Shown here: positions 52,702 through 61,679 of the stretch, one piece after another | How the letters are laid out: every line of letters begins with the position of its first letter | How positions within the stretch are numbered: position 1 is the first letter of the stretch | Assembly: GCF_001595965.1 (NCBI RefSeq) | Contig: NZ_LOJI01000005.1 | Location: forward strand, 1 to 64,000 | From: Polynucleobacter yangtzensis | Lineage (GTDB): Bacteria; Pseudomonadota; Gammaproteobacteria; Burkholderiales; Burkholderiaceae | Reading direction: 5' to 3' | DNA: 64,000 nt | The notes under the pieces: generated by a model | What the model saw: only the letters and a program-made list of their open reading frames with translations | What the model was told of the DNA's origin: nothing | The model's database searches: none | Made by a program: the position numbers and the translations under genes

Positions 52702-53353
52702 CTTCTAAGGCTTTGCGTAGATATTCAGAGACATTGTCTTGACGCAACATCCATTGCTTGTAGTCAGCAGGCATTTGGCTAATCAGTTCGCCTTTGTGTT
52801 TGCCATAGGGCATCACCTTCGGAATGCGAGCTTTCTCAGACATTTCCCAAAAAGCATCCAAAGAGATGGGATGAAGCTTATCAATGATTTGCCCAACAAT
52901 CTTTGAGCAAATCCACACATCAGATAATGCGCTATGGGCATTCCGCAGCTGATCTCTAGCCGTACTCCGTTCAAAGTGATAGAGCAGGGCGCTTTGAGTA
53001 TGGCTATCGAGTTCAGGCCAAAGGCTGCGAGCAAGCGCCAAGGTGCAGATACGCTTCACTTCTGGTTTGCCAATGGCAATCCAATCAAAATCAATATTGT
53101 GACCAATTAAATATTTGGTACCAGCAGGCAATCGGAAAGAGCTGCTTGCAGGGCAATTGACCAATTCTTCATCCATGATGTGATGTGTAGCAAGAGCGCC
53201 CAAGCTAATCGGTTTACCTGGGTTGTAGCGCTGCACCCAGGGATTACTCACTTCAAATGGATTGATCGAAGTTACATCCAAAGAAGCAGCTTCAATAATG
53301 ACGGCATCGTTCTTATCGGTTGCTTCTACATCAAAAATAATGGCTTGGGGCAT
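52694..53353 (-). CDS. DnaQ-like 3'-5' exonuclease
   Basis: A 219-residue DEDD-superfamily exonuclease. ExoI DVEATD (D8 and E10), ExoII GHNIDFDW, and ExoIII HSALSDVWIC are visible, with the last fitting the DEDDh type. It could trim DNA or RNA; no polymerase-specific partner is visible. Ends PYGKHKGELISQMPADYKQWML, a family-typical QMP-like tail. Confidence 0.83.
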   Translation of the reverse strand: MPQAIIFDVEATDKNDAVIIEAASLDVTSINPFEVSNPWVQRYNPGKPISLGALATHHIMDEELVNCPASSSFRLPAGTKYLIGHNIDFDWIAIGKPEVKRICTLALARSLWPELDSHTQSALLYHFERSTARDQLRNAHSALSDVWICSKIVGQIIDKLHPISLDAFWEMSEKARIPKVMPYGKHKGELISQMPADYKQWMLRQDNVSEYLRKALEAK

Positions 53354-53693
53354 AGGGACTTTGAAAAGATTGAGTAGATCTATTGTGCCTGGTCTACCAA
53401 CTTACTTACATTTAAATCATCATAAATCCCTACTCGATCGGATCTTAAGGTGCTACGCTGAACTCTTCTATATAGAGGAGGGCTTGCTTTGCGAGTGTCA
53501 ATTGAGTGTTCTCATAAGCAATTACAACTATTTAGAATTTCTTTGGACGCACGAACTGTCCTGGTTTTGCTCATTATTTGGATGATTTGGGGAATTTTCA
53601 GGATTTTGAAAATCTTCTAAATAGTAGGGTTCTTTTGCTTGGCTATTCAGTTAGAATTTCCTGAGATATCAGTCTATATATAAAGGGAATTAC
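53354..53693. other. 340-base gap without a convincing gene
   Basis: No RNA gene or convincing ORF was found. A TTG-started frame of 34 codons at 53485, with GAGGAG upstream, is present but too weak to call. The gap must hold the promoters of the divergent exonuclease (minus strand) and amidase (plus strand). Confidence 0.5.
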
Positions 53694-54803
53694 ATGAGAC
53701 ATTCATGGACTAAGCAAATTCTTGCTGCTTCAGTTTCTGCCACATTGGCATTTACACCACTAATTAGCAATGCATGCACTAGCTTCATGCTCAAGGGTAG
53801 TGATGGCGGCTCTGTGTATGGTCGCACCCTTGAATTTGGTATGCCACTCAAGTCTGAGCTCATTACGATTCCAAAGAACTACGCATTAAAGGGAATTGGT
53901 GCTGATGGTCAATATGGTTCTGGTCGTAGCTGGACTACTAAATATGCTGTCGCTGGAATGAATCCATTAGGTCTGCCAGAGTTGGTTGATGGTATGAATG
54001 AAAAAGGTCTGATGGGTGGCGTACTCAATCTTCCGAATAGCGCTCAATACCAAGCAGTTTCTTCTGCTGAGTCAGCGAACAGCATTAACTCAGTTCAAGT
54101 GCTTACTTATGCGTTGTCTAATTTTGCAACTGTAGATGAGATTAAGGCGGGCTTACAGCAGATTAAAGTCAATGGTGCCAAGCTTGCAATCTATGGAAAT
54201 GCCACCCCACTAGTGCATTACACCTTCCATGACGCCAATGGCAAAAGCATCGTGGTGGAATACGTTAAGGGCCAATTGACGATTTTTGATAATCCAACAA
54301 CCGTCATGACTAATGATCCACCGTTTGAGTACCACCTGCGTGATATTGGTAACTATGTCAATCTTTCTAATGTTGAGAAACCGCCAATGAAAATTCGTGG
54401 TGCGACTTTCGATGCGCCGAGCTCAGGCACTGGCTTGCATGGGATGCCTGGTGATTTCTTAAGCACTAGTCGTTTTATTCGCGCACTGTTTTTATCTAAT
54501 TCAGTACCAACCAGTTTTACAACTGCGCAAATGGGTGATGCAGCTTGGCACATTCTGGGAAGTTTTGATATTCCACCTGGCTCAGTAACATTGCCAGCAA
54601 GCAATCCTTACGGTGGTGGTCTTGGTGGTTACGAAGTAACCGAATGGAGCGTAGTGGCCAACAATAAGAACATGACTTACAGCGTCAAGATGTATGAAAA
54701 CACCAATATCTATGTATTTGACTTTAAAAAGTTGGACGTCAACGCTAAAGAGATCAAGTCAGTGAAGCTAAATCAGCCGAAATTAACGCTTCCGCTTAAC
54801 TGA
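53694..54803 (+). CDS. Exported linear amide C-N hydrolase (choloylglycine/Ntn type)
   Basis: A 369-residue protein: signal peptide 1-27 (SNA|C) leaves Cys28 as the N-terminal nucleophile, followed by TSFMLKGSDGGSVYGRTLEFG, the typical Ntn-hydrolase start with an arginine and aspartate network. NEKGLMGGVLN and VMTNDPPFEYHL are other family motifs. The enzymes cleave amide bonds of bile salts, penicillin V or N-acyl homoserine lactones; which one here is unknown. It is a periplasmic protein. Confidence 0.85.
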   Translation: MRHSWTKQILAASVSATLAFTPLISNACTSFMLKGSDGGSVYGRTLEFGMPLKSELITIPKNYALKGIGADGQYGSGRSWTTKYAVAGMNPLGLPELVDGMNEKGLMGGVLNLPNSAQYQAVSSAESANSINSVQVLTYALSNFATVDEIKAGLQQIKVNGAKLAIYGNATPLVHYTFHDANGKSIVVEYVKGQLTIFDNPTTVMTNDPPFEYHLRDIGNYVNLSNVEKPPMKIRGATFDAPSSGTGLHGMPGDFLSTSRFIRALFLSNSVPTSFTTAQMGDAAWHILGSFDIPPGSVTLPASNPYGGGLGGYEVTEWSVVANNKNMTYSVKMYENTNIYVFDFKKLDVNAKEIKSVKLNQPKLTLPLN

Positions 54804-54810
54804 AGTAGGG

Positions 54811-54910
54811 TGGATGAGCCAAACCCCCGGCACTGGTAGAAATTGGGTTTGGCTGCTTCGTTCCCGACCTGACCAGGTTATCCAACCCACCATGCGGGGA
54901 GGCCCATCCA
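54811..54910 (-). ncRNA. ffs: Signal recognition particle RNA (4.5S)
   Basis: The minus strand holds the conserved SRP S-domain hairpin GGTCAGGTCGGGAACGAAGC followed by AGCC, with its GGAA-type tetraloop. The two ends, TGGATGGGCC and GGCTCATCCA, pair to close a 100-base rod. It lies next to dnaX, as in many bacteria, but is encoded on the opposite strand and is convergent with the amidase gene. It binds Ffh for membrane targeting. Confidence 0.9.
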
Positions 54911-54940
54911 ATTCCATTTTAGCTTGTTAGAATGTAAGAC

Positions 54941-56614
54941 ATGACAGCATTGGCATTGGCCCGTTCGTGGCGCCCCAAAACCTTCTCTGAATTAGTCGGC
55001 CAAGACCATGTGGTTAAGGCTTTAACCCATGCTTTGGATCAGGGTCGCCTGCACCATGCATGGTTATTTACGGGTACCCGTGGGGTAGGTAAGACCACCA
55101 TTGCCCGAATTATGGCCAAAGCCCTCAATTGCACGGGATCCGATGGTACTGGCAAGATGACTTCAGAGCCTTGCGGAAAATGCCCAGCCTGCATGGAAAT
55201 CGATGCTGGTCGCTTTGTTGACTATATTGAGATGGATGCTGCAAGTAATCGTGGTGTAGATGATATTGCTGCACTTCTAGAAAAAGCAGCTTACGCACCA
55301 AGCAATGGCCGCTATAAGGTTTATATGATTGACGAGGTGCACATGCTCACCAATCATGCCTTTAATGCCATGCTCAAAACTTTGGAAGAACCTCCAGAGC
55401 ACGTCAAATTTATCCTGGCAACAACCGATCCGCAAAAGATCCCGGTAACTATTTTGTCTCGTTGCTTGCAGTTCAACCTCAAGCAAATGCCAGTACCGCT
55501 CATCGTTGAGCATCTAGAAAAAGTACTTGCCTCAGAAAAAGTCGAATACGAAGTCAATGCCTTGCGTGTTTTAGCTAAAGCGGCTCAAGGCTCTATGCGC
55601 GATGCCTTGTCACTCACAGACCAAGCTATTGCTTATGCCGCTGGCAAAGTAACTGAAGAGTCTGTGCGCGGCATGCTTGGCACATTAGATGATGCTTATC
55701 TCATTCGCATTCTGGATTGTTTGATTGCTAAAGATGGCGCAAGCCTTCTCTCTGTTGCAAATGAAATGGGTGAGCGCAGCATGTCTTTCTCATTGGCATT
55801 GCAAGATCTCTCCAGCTTGTTGCAAAAGATTGCAGCAGCACAAGTTGTTCCAGAGTCTGTATTGGATGATTGGCCAGAAGCAGGCGAGATTCGTCGCTTG
55901 GCCACTCAATTAACAAAAGAAGAAGCGCAACTCTTTTATCAAATTACGATTACTAGCCGCCCAGATTTATCACTCGCACCAGATGAGCAAACTGGTTTTG
56001 CCATGACGCTCTTGCGCATGTTGGCGTTTCGTCCGGGCAGTGGTGGAGGGGGTAGTTCATCTCCAGCGCCTTCATCACCTTCAGCCCCACCAGTAAATAC
56101 GGCTCGTCCTGCACCCGCTGCACCAATATCCAGAACGGCTGCTCCTGCGCCTGCAGCAAAACCTGCTTCTCCAGCACCATCACCATCAGTTGTTGCTTCA
56201 GCCCCGGTTGCTGCTACAGGTAACTCAGCAGAACGCCCCGATTGGCATGCATTGATGCGTCAGCTGCCAGTTAAAGGCTTGGTGCAGCAGTTGGCATTTC
56301 AGACAGAGTTACAAGATTGGAATGATTCAGCGGCTGGAGTGCGTGCAACGATTGTGACGCCAATGCCGCAGTTAGCTTCTGAGGCCTCTGTTGGTCGTTT
56401 ATGCGATGCACTGACTGCACACTTTGGTAAGCCAGTGAAGATCGTGATTGAAAAAGGTGAAGTAGAAGGCAAAACCGTTGCAAAGGTTGATGCCCAGATT
56501 CATCAAGAGAAAAGAATGAATGCTGAACAAATGATTGCGGCTGATCCTTTTATTCAGCAATTAGAAAAAGAGTTTGGTGCCAAGGTGGTTGGTGGCTCAG
56601 TAAAGCCACTTTAA
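54941..56614 (+). CDS. dnaX: DNA polymerase III subunit gamma/tau
   Basis: A 557-residue clamp-loader ATPase. Walker A is GTRGVGKTT (about residues 45-53), the zinc cysteines are in CGKCPACMEID, and IDEVHML is the DEAD-like B motif, then SRCLQF sensor 1. A Pro/Ala/Ser linker (about 370-430) precedes the C-terminal alpha-binding domain, which is shorter than in E. coli. The ATG 54941 is 30 bases from the SRP RNA 5' end. It is first in a dnaX-ybaB-recR run. Confidence 0.95.
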   Translation: MTALALARSWRPKTFSELVGQDHVVKALTHALDQGRLHHAWLFTGTRGVGKTTIARIMAKALNCTGSDGTGKMTSEPCGKCPACMEIDAGRFVDYIEMDAASNRGVDDIAALLEKAAYAPSNGRYKVYMIDEVHMLTNHAFNAMLKTLEEPPEHVKFILATTDPQKIPVTILSRCLQFNLKQMPVPLIVEHLEKVLASEKVEYEVNALRVLAKAAQGSMRDALSLTDQAIAYAAGKVTEESVRGMLGTLDDAYLIRILDCLIAKDGASLLSVANEMGERSMSFSLALQDLSSLLQKIAAAQVVPESVLDDWPEAGEIRRLATQLTKEEAQLFYQITITSRPDLSLAPDEQTGFAMTLLRMLAFRPGSGGGGSSSPAPSSPSAPPVNTARPAPAAPISRTAAPAPAAKPASPAPSPSVVASAPVAATGNSAERPDWHALMRQLPVKGLVQQLAFQTELQDWNDSAAGVRATIVTPMPQLASEASVGRLCDALTAHFGKPVKIVIEKGEVEGKTVAKVDAQIHQEKRMNAEQMIAADPFIQQLEKEFGAKVVGGSVKPL

Positions 56615-56681
56615 TTCGATCACTCAATACAGTCTCTTTAATTTAAATATTAATATTCAAAAGCACTAAGGAAATAAAGCG

Positions 56682-57005
56682 ATGATGAAAGGTGGACTTG
56701 CTGGTCTCATGAAACAGGCTCAGCAGATGCAAGAGAAGATGAAAACTGCGCAAGCTGAATTGGCTGCGCTGGAAGTGACTGGCCAAGCGGCTGGTAGCAT
56801 GGTTAAGGTAACCATCTCTGGCAAATACGAACTCAAACGTGTACAGATTGATCCAGGTGCAATGGATGATCGTGAGATGTTGGAAGACCTCATCGTGACT
56901 GCCTACACAGAAGCATTTAAGCAAGTAGAGGCCGCTAGTGCGCAGATGATGTCTGGCGCCACTGCTGGTATGCCAATGCCCCCTGGCTTTAAGTTACCGT
57001 TCTAA
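56682..57005 (+). CDS. ybaB: YbaB/EbfC nucleoid-associated protein
   Basis: A 107-residue DNA-binding protein. MMKGGLAGLMKQAQQMQEKM is a helical start, then VKVTISGKYELKRVQIDP, and a Met/Pro-rich end PMPPGFKLPF. It sits between dnaX and recR, as is usual. ATG 56682 and 56685 are both possible starts. Confidence 0.93.
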   Translation: MMKGGLAGLMKQAQQMQEKMKTAQAELAALEVTGQAAGSMVKVTISGKYELKRVQIDPGAMDDREMLEDLIVTAYTEAFKQVEAASAQMMSGATAGMPMPPGFKLPF

Positions 57006-57029
57006 CTTAATTATTTAGTTGAATTCTTA

Positions 57030-57644
57030 ATGGCACGCATAGAAGCACCTCAAGATGCACTCGGTCGATTGATCGAGGCTTTACGCGTGCTTCCTGGTGT
57101 AGGCCCTAAGTCTGCACAGCGCATGGCGTTCTATCTTTTGCAGCACGATCGCAATGGCGCAGCTGTACTTGCTCAGTCATTGGGTGAGGCAGTGGAAACG
57201 GTAGGGCACTGCGCTCGTTGCAATACATTTTCAGAAACACAGATTTGCAGCACTTGCTCTGATGAGCGTCGTGATCCATCACTTTTATGTATTGTGGAAA
57301 CGCCAGCTGATCAGGTGATGGTGGAGCAGACCCTCAGTTTCAAAGGTAACTATTTTGTTTTGATGGGACGCCTTTCACCACTGGATGGCATGGGTCCAAA
57401 TGAAATCGGCTTTGATCGCCTACTCAATCGTATTGAGACTCCTGATACCGGTGTACCCATTCGTGAAGTAGTCTTGGCCACTAACTTCACCAGTGAGGGC
57501 GAAGCAACCGCCCATTACATTGGTGAAGTACTCAAAGCTAAAGGCATCAAAGTCACTCGTATTGCTAGAGGTATTCCGGTGGGTGGTGAACTCGAGTATG
57601 TTGACGCTGGCACACTAGCTCGTGCCTTGATGGACCGCCGTTAA
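57030..57644 (+). CDS. recR: Recombination mediator RecR
   Basis: A 204-residue protein: N-terminal helix-hairpin-helix [19 protein letters not shown], zinc finger [22 protein letters not shown] domain with [11 protein letters not shown], and a Walker B-like end [17 protein letters not shown]. It loads RecA with RecFO. A strong terminator 25 bases after the stop ends the operon. Confidence 0.95.
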   Translation: MARIEAPQDALGRLIEALRVLPGVGPKSAQRMAFYLLQHDRNGAAVLAQSLGEAVETVGHCARCNTFSETQICSTCSDERRDPSLLCIVETPADQVMVEQTLSFKGNYFVLMGRLSPLDGMGPNEIGFDRLLNRIETPDTGVPIREVVLATNFTSEGEATAHYIGEVLKAKGIKVTRIARGIPVGGELEYVDAGTLARALMDRR

Positions 57645-57669
57645 ATGATTTTTCCTACAAACTATTCTG

Positions 57670-57697
57670 AAAAAAGGGGCATTTGAGCCCCTTTTTT
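57670..57697 (+). terminator. intrinsic terminator after recR
   Basis: AAAAAAGGGGC-atttga-GCCCCTTTTTT, 11-bp stem and T run. Confidence 0.92.
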
Positions 57698-57719
57698 ATT
57701 TTATACTTTCTGGTAAAAT

Positions 57720-57738
57720 GTAGTCACATTAAGACTAC
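57720..57738. promoter_or_regulatory. operator-like inverted repeat before dinJ
   Basis: GTAGTC-acattaa-GACTAC. It lies 34 bases before the antitoxin start and abuts a TAAAAT -10-like element (57714-57719). Such repeats are typical autoregulatory sites of type II antitoxins. Confidence 0.6.
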
Positions 57739-57771
57739 ATAAAAATTCAATGCTTTTAATGGGAGGCTCGC

Positions 57772-58038
57772 ATGACTATTGCAGATACATATGTACGCGC
57801 CAGAATAGATATGGCAACCAAAAATCGGGCTTCTGACGCACTTGAGGCAATGGGTTTATCCATTTCAGATGCTATTCGTATGCTGATGTTGCGAATAGCA
57901 GATGAAAAGCAGTTGCCTTTTTCAGTGAAGGTTCCTAATGCCAAAACAAAAAAGGCCATAGCAGAGCTTGAGGCGGGCAAAGGCAAGCGGTTTAAAACCA
58001 GCAAGGATTTGATGGCGGATCTGCATGCGGGAGATTGA
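57772..58038 (+). CDS. dinJ: DinJ/RelB-family antitoxin
   Basis: An 88-residue protein. The N-terminal YVRARIDMATKNRASDALEAMG and SISDAIRMLMLRIADEKQLP form the ribbon-helix-helix DNA-binding domain of the DinJ/RelB type. The C-terminal half is lysine-rich and should wrap the toxin. GGGAGG precedes ATG 57772. Its end overlaps the toxin ORF by 14 bases. Confidence 0.9.
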   Translation: MTIADTYVRARIDMATKNRASDALEAMGLSISDAIRMLMLRIADEKQLPFSVKVPNAKTKKAIAELEAGKGKRFKTSKDLMADLHAGD

Positions 58039-58309
58039 AAGATCTTCAGTATTTAAAAGAGACTTTAAGCGAATATATTCAAGCCCTCGGCATAAAAAGG
58101 ACATTGAAGAGCTTCTGTTGGTGACGATAGATTTATTGGTATTGGATCAGGTCTTACCATTGAAATTGAGAGATCATGATCTGATTGGTCGGTGGCGAGG
58201 GCATCGTGAGTGTCATATCAAGCCGGATGTTTTGCTAATTTATAAAAAGCCCGATCCTCAACTATTGCACCTTGCACGCCTAGGTAGTCATAGTGATTTA
58301 TTTGGATAA
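58025..58309 (+). CDS. yafQ: YafQ-family ribosome-dependent mRNA interferase toxin
   Basis: A 94-residue RelE-superfamily toxin. LRDHDLIGRWRGHRECHIKPDVLLIYKK and the end LGSHSDLFG match YafQ, including the catalytic histidines (HRECH, and D in KPD) and the terminal F of DLFG. It cuts ribosome-bound mRNA at lysine codons followed by A or G in E. coli. It overlaps the antitoxin gene. Confidence 0.92.
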   Translation: MREIERSSVFKRDFKRIYSSPRHKKDIEELLLVTIDLLVLDQVLPLKLRDHDLIGRWRGHRECHIKPDVLLIYKKPDPQLLHLARLGSHSDLFG

Positions 58310-58518
58310 GTTGTTTTCCGGGTACAGACATAACCTTTTTTGGCAGTGAATCTCCTTGATATGTCATCTCCAGGACATAAAGACTAGGTAAATTACCTCT
58401 TTTTGAGGATAATTTGGTCTGCACCACCCCTGGGCTTCAATCCCAAGCTGTGTTTGCCTCGTTTTCCTATCGGCATGTTGCTAATGCTCAGCACTGGCAT
58501 ACCAACTAGAAATTGTGA

Positions 58519-59934
58519 ATGACCCGCAAGATTTATCTACTTCTCCTGCTGAGCATGATTTGCACGTTTTTCGGAGCAACTGCATTTGCGCAGAAGGCAG
58601 GATCAGGCTCGGACCAAATTGCTAGTTTTGCGGAGCCTATCGATAACTTGCCAACCGAAGGAACGCTTTTTGGTTTGCCTGTAAATATTCACGGTCAAAC
58701 AACTTATATCAATCAGCGTTACAACAACTTTACTTCTAGCTATTCCGGCATGAATAGTATGTCCGCTCAAAAGTCTATGGCCTACACCTGGTCAGGTACT
58801 CTATTTTTTGGTGCACGCTTAGCCCCAAACACAGATATCTATTTCAATCCAGAGGTGGTATCTGGGGTGCCATTTTCTGATTTAGTTGGTCTTGGCGGAT
58901 TTTCTAACGGTGAGGCGACAAAAGCAGCTGGGCTTAATGCAAAGTTTTATTCTGCTCGCGCATTTCTGCGTCAGACCATTAACCAAGAAGGCGATAAAGT
59001 TGTTCTCGAAAATGAGGCCAATCAAATCACGCAAACTGTTAGCAGTAATCGCGTTGTGCTTACGGCCGGACAGTTTTCTACTTTAGATATTTTTGACGAT
59101 AGTCGTTACGCTAAAGACCCTCGAATTCAGTTTATGAACTGGGGCAATATGACCTATCTAGCTTATGACTACGCAGCCGACGCACGCGGCTATAGTACTG
59201 GCTTAGCAGGCGAATGGTACCTTAGCAATTGGGTTATGAGAGCCTCTCGTATGTTGGCACCAAAGTCCCCTAATGGCCGCGATCTCAATTGGCAAATTTT
59301 CAATACCTATGGCGATCAAATTGAAGTAGAGCGTCAACACAATATTGCAGACTTACCGGGTAAGGTGAGTGTGCTTGCTTATCGTAATCGAATGATTCTG
59401 GCGCGTTTTCAGGATGCGACAAATTATGTGGTTGCTAATAACGCCCAAGGTACACAAGCAATTAATAATGTACGAACCAACTATCAATACAAAACTGGTG
59501 TTGGTATTAATGGCGAACAAGCTTTAACAAAAGACTTAGGCATCTATGGTCGCGCCTTCACTTCTGATGGTCATACTGAAACGATGTCGTTTACTGAAGC
59601 AGATAACTCCATATCAGTAGGTATGGGATTGAATGGCACAAGTTGGAGTCGTCCTAAAGATACGATTGGCATCTCTATGATGCAAAACGGCTTATCCAGT
59701 TATCGCAAAAACTATTTGCAATCTGGTGGGGTGTCTTACTTTATTGGTGACTATGCTGGTCCTGGTCAAACAATTTCGTATCGCCCAGAGCGAATCGGGG
59801 AGGTGTATTACAACGCCACTGTGATCAAGAATGTCTTGGCTGGTTTGAACTTCCAGCACATCAATAATCCCGCTTATAACGCTGCCCGGGGTCCGGTGAA
59901 TATCCTATCTTTTAGGATTCATGCCGAGTTTTAA
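58519..59934 (+). CDS. OprB-family carbohydrate porin
   Basis: A 471-residue outer membrane protein with signal peptide (about 1-24, TAFAQ). GLPVNIHGQTTYINQRYNNF and the many alternating beta strands, with a final aromatic FRIHAEF, indicate a porin of the OprB group. Substrate is unknown. It lies 185 bases before the TolC-like gene of the efflux cluster, separate from it. Confidence 0.82.
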   Translation: MTRKIYLLLLLSMICTFFGATAFAQKAGSGSDQIASFAEPIDNLPTEGTLFGLPVNIHGQTTYINQRYNNFTSSYSGMNSMSAQKSMAYTWSGTLFFGARLAPNTDIYFNPEVVSGVPFSDLVGLGGFSNGEATKAAGLNAKFYSARAFLRQTINQEGDKVVLENEANQITQTVSSNRVVLTAGQFSTLDIFDDSRYAKDPRIQFMNWGNMTYLAYDYAADARGYSTGLAGEWYLSNWVMRASRMLAPKSPNGRDLNWQIFNTYGDQIEVERQHNIADLPGKVSVLAYRNRMILARFQDATNYVVANNAQGTQAINNVRTNYQYKTGVGINGEQALTKDLGIYGRAFTSDGHTETMSFTEADNSISVGMGLNGTSWSRPKDTIGISMMQNGLSSYRKNYLQSGGVSYFIGDYAGPGQTISYRPERIGEVYYNATVIKNVLAGLNFQHINNPAYNAARGPVNILSFRIHAEF

Positions 59935-60119
59935 GGGTTTTACCGACCTTAGTTATAATTTTTATCTTTAAAATCAATGAGATAGAGAACTTAAATAATT
60001 CGACTTTGCGTTTTTGTCCCATATAATTCATAAAACCCCCTGTAACGGGCATAGATAGGATCTAAATCTGCATCCGGGGCTATAAAAACAGTACTTGATT
60101 GATTTAGAGGCAGTGGCAT

Positions 60120-61670
60120 TTGTTGATTCTTGGCAAACATATAACTAGCGAAGTTAAGGCGCTCAAAAGCAAGACATTATTTGCGGTATTTGTTTGCGCT
60201 CTTTGTGCCTCAGCCAATTCATCTTTAGTGCTAGCTCAACCCTCTGCGGCTGAGGCTCCTGCTAGCGTGACTGTTCAGTCCGGCGATACCTCTTTAGCTG
60301 CGCCGCCATCGATTGGTGCTCAGTTAGGCGCACAAGATCAAAAGTCGAGTGCAAACTCTAAAGCCGCAGAATTATTTGCGCCAGTAACAAAAGCGAATAC
60401 CCCAAAGATCTACGCCAAGCCAATTGGATCAGGCCCGACGGAAATGGATTTACGTCAGCTATGGAATGAACTTAAGGTAAATAATCCACAACTTTCTTCA
60501 TTGCGTGAATCGTATTTATCTGCCAAAGCAACTGTTCCGCAGATTAATGCGCCAGCCAATCCGCAAGTAGGGTTGGTATGGTCCGGTATGCCGGTGAATT
60601 CACCATTTGCATTGGGTGGGGCAAATGCACCATCACAGCAATATCCTGGTGGCATTAGTAGTAATAACTCCATTTCTGTAGCGCAACCGTTCCAGTTTCC
60701 AGGCAAGAAGAGTCTTGCTGCGGACATTGCCGATACCAATGCTGAGGCTTTACTAGCTAGCTCAGAGTCCACCTATTTGCAATTGGGTGCTCAGCTGTCA
60801 ACTTTGTACTACAGCGCTCTATCTTCACAAAAGCAATTGGCAGTTCTAAAGGAATCCGTCATTCGTTTAGAGATGATCAAGAATGTAGCAAAAGCACGTT
60901 ATGCCAATAACGCTGCAGCTTATGTTGAATATCTGAATGCCCAAGTAGCGCAAAGCGCAGCTCAAGCGGATCAATTTAATTTAGAGCGTCAGCTCAACGT
61001 AGCTTTGCATAACATCAACACTTTAGTCGGTCGCCACTCTCGTGAAAAATTAGTATTACGTGGCGATGTTCGTCGTGCTATGAACGGCGTACCAACTCTA
61101 ATTGAGTTAGAGGATTATGCAGAAAGCAGTCATCCTTCTTTAAAGAGTTCAGCATTGCAATTAGACGCTGCTCGCAAAGGTGTAGATTTAGCTAAGAAGG
61201 CTTACTTGCCAGACTTTCAGGTGATTGGTTCATCTTACACACCGCGTGGACCATTCTCGGCAAATAACGGCGCACTGTTTTATCAGTTTGAATTGGATCT
61301 GATTATTCCTCTGTATTTCTTCACTAAGGAAAAGTATGGGGTTGAGCAAGCGCAACGTAATCAAGCGGCTGCTGAGGCGGGCAATATCTCCAATCGTCAG
61401 CAAATCGTCTTGGCTGTAAACACAGCCTATGCTGCTTACGAGCAGGCTAAGAATCAAACCCAGTTTTTAAAAGAGCGCCAAGTACCGCAGGCAGATGCAG
61501 CTTATAAGGTAGGCCTGACTCAGTATTCAAATAATGGCCAAGGTTTTAATGATTTATTAACTGCGCAAACACAGTTGCGTAACTTGGAGATTGCATTGGC
61601 TCAGGCTGAGAGTAATCTATTGCAAACGCAGGCGGTATTGATGGTGTCAGCGGGTAAAGAACCCTTTTAA
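60120..61670 (+). CDS. TolC/CzcC-like outer-membrane efflux protein
   Basis: A 516-residue protein. The start TTG 60120 has AGAGG nine bases upstream; it is the best in-frame option. Signal peptide to about residue 40 (LVLAQ), a Pro/Ser-rich spacer, then two OEP repeats with coiled-coil helices (LRESYLSAKATVPQINAPANPQVG, and LDAARKGVDLAKKAYLPDFQ). It forms the outer duct of a CzcCBA/CusCBA-like tripartite system. It ends nine bases before the adaptor gene. Confidence 0.86.
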   Translation: MLILGKHITSEVKALKSKTLFAVFVCALCASANSSLVLAQPSAAEAPASVTVQSGDTSLAAPPSIGAQLGAQDQKSSANSKAAELFAPVTKANTPKIYAKPIGSGPTEMDLRQLWNELKVNNPQLSSLRESYLSAKATVPQINAPANPQVGLVWSGMPVNSPFALGGANAPSQQYPGGISSNNSISVAQPFQFPGKKSLAADIADTNAEALLASSESTYLQLGAQLSTLYYSALSSQKQLAVLKESVIRLEMIKNVAKARYANNAAAYVEYLNAQVAQSAAQADQFNLERQLNVALHNINTLVGRHSREKLVLRGDVRRAMNGVPTLIELEDYAESSHPSLKSSALQLDAARKGVDLAKKAYLPDFQVIGSSYTPRGPFSANNGALFYQFELDLIIPLYFFTKEKYGVEQAQRNQAAAEAGNISNRQQIVLAVNTAYAAYEQAKNQTQFLKERQVPQADAAYKVGLTQYSNNGQGFNDLLTAQTQLRNLEIALAQAESNLLQTQAVLMVSAGKEPF

Positions 61671-61679
61671 GGAGCAGTT

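Noticed and set aside
53485-53586. 34-codon TTG ORF in the gap before the amidase
   Set aside because: It has a GAGGAG site but no recognisable protein character.
54941-56614. Programmed frameshift in dnaX to make gamma
   Set aside because: I did not see an A6G-type slippery sequence with a downstream hairpin in the central part.
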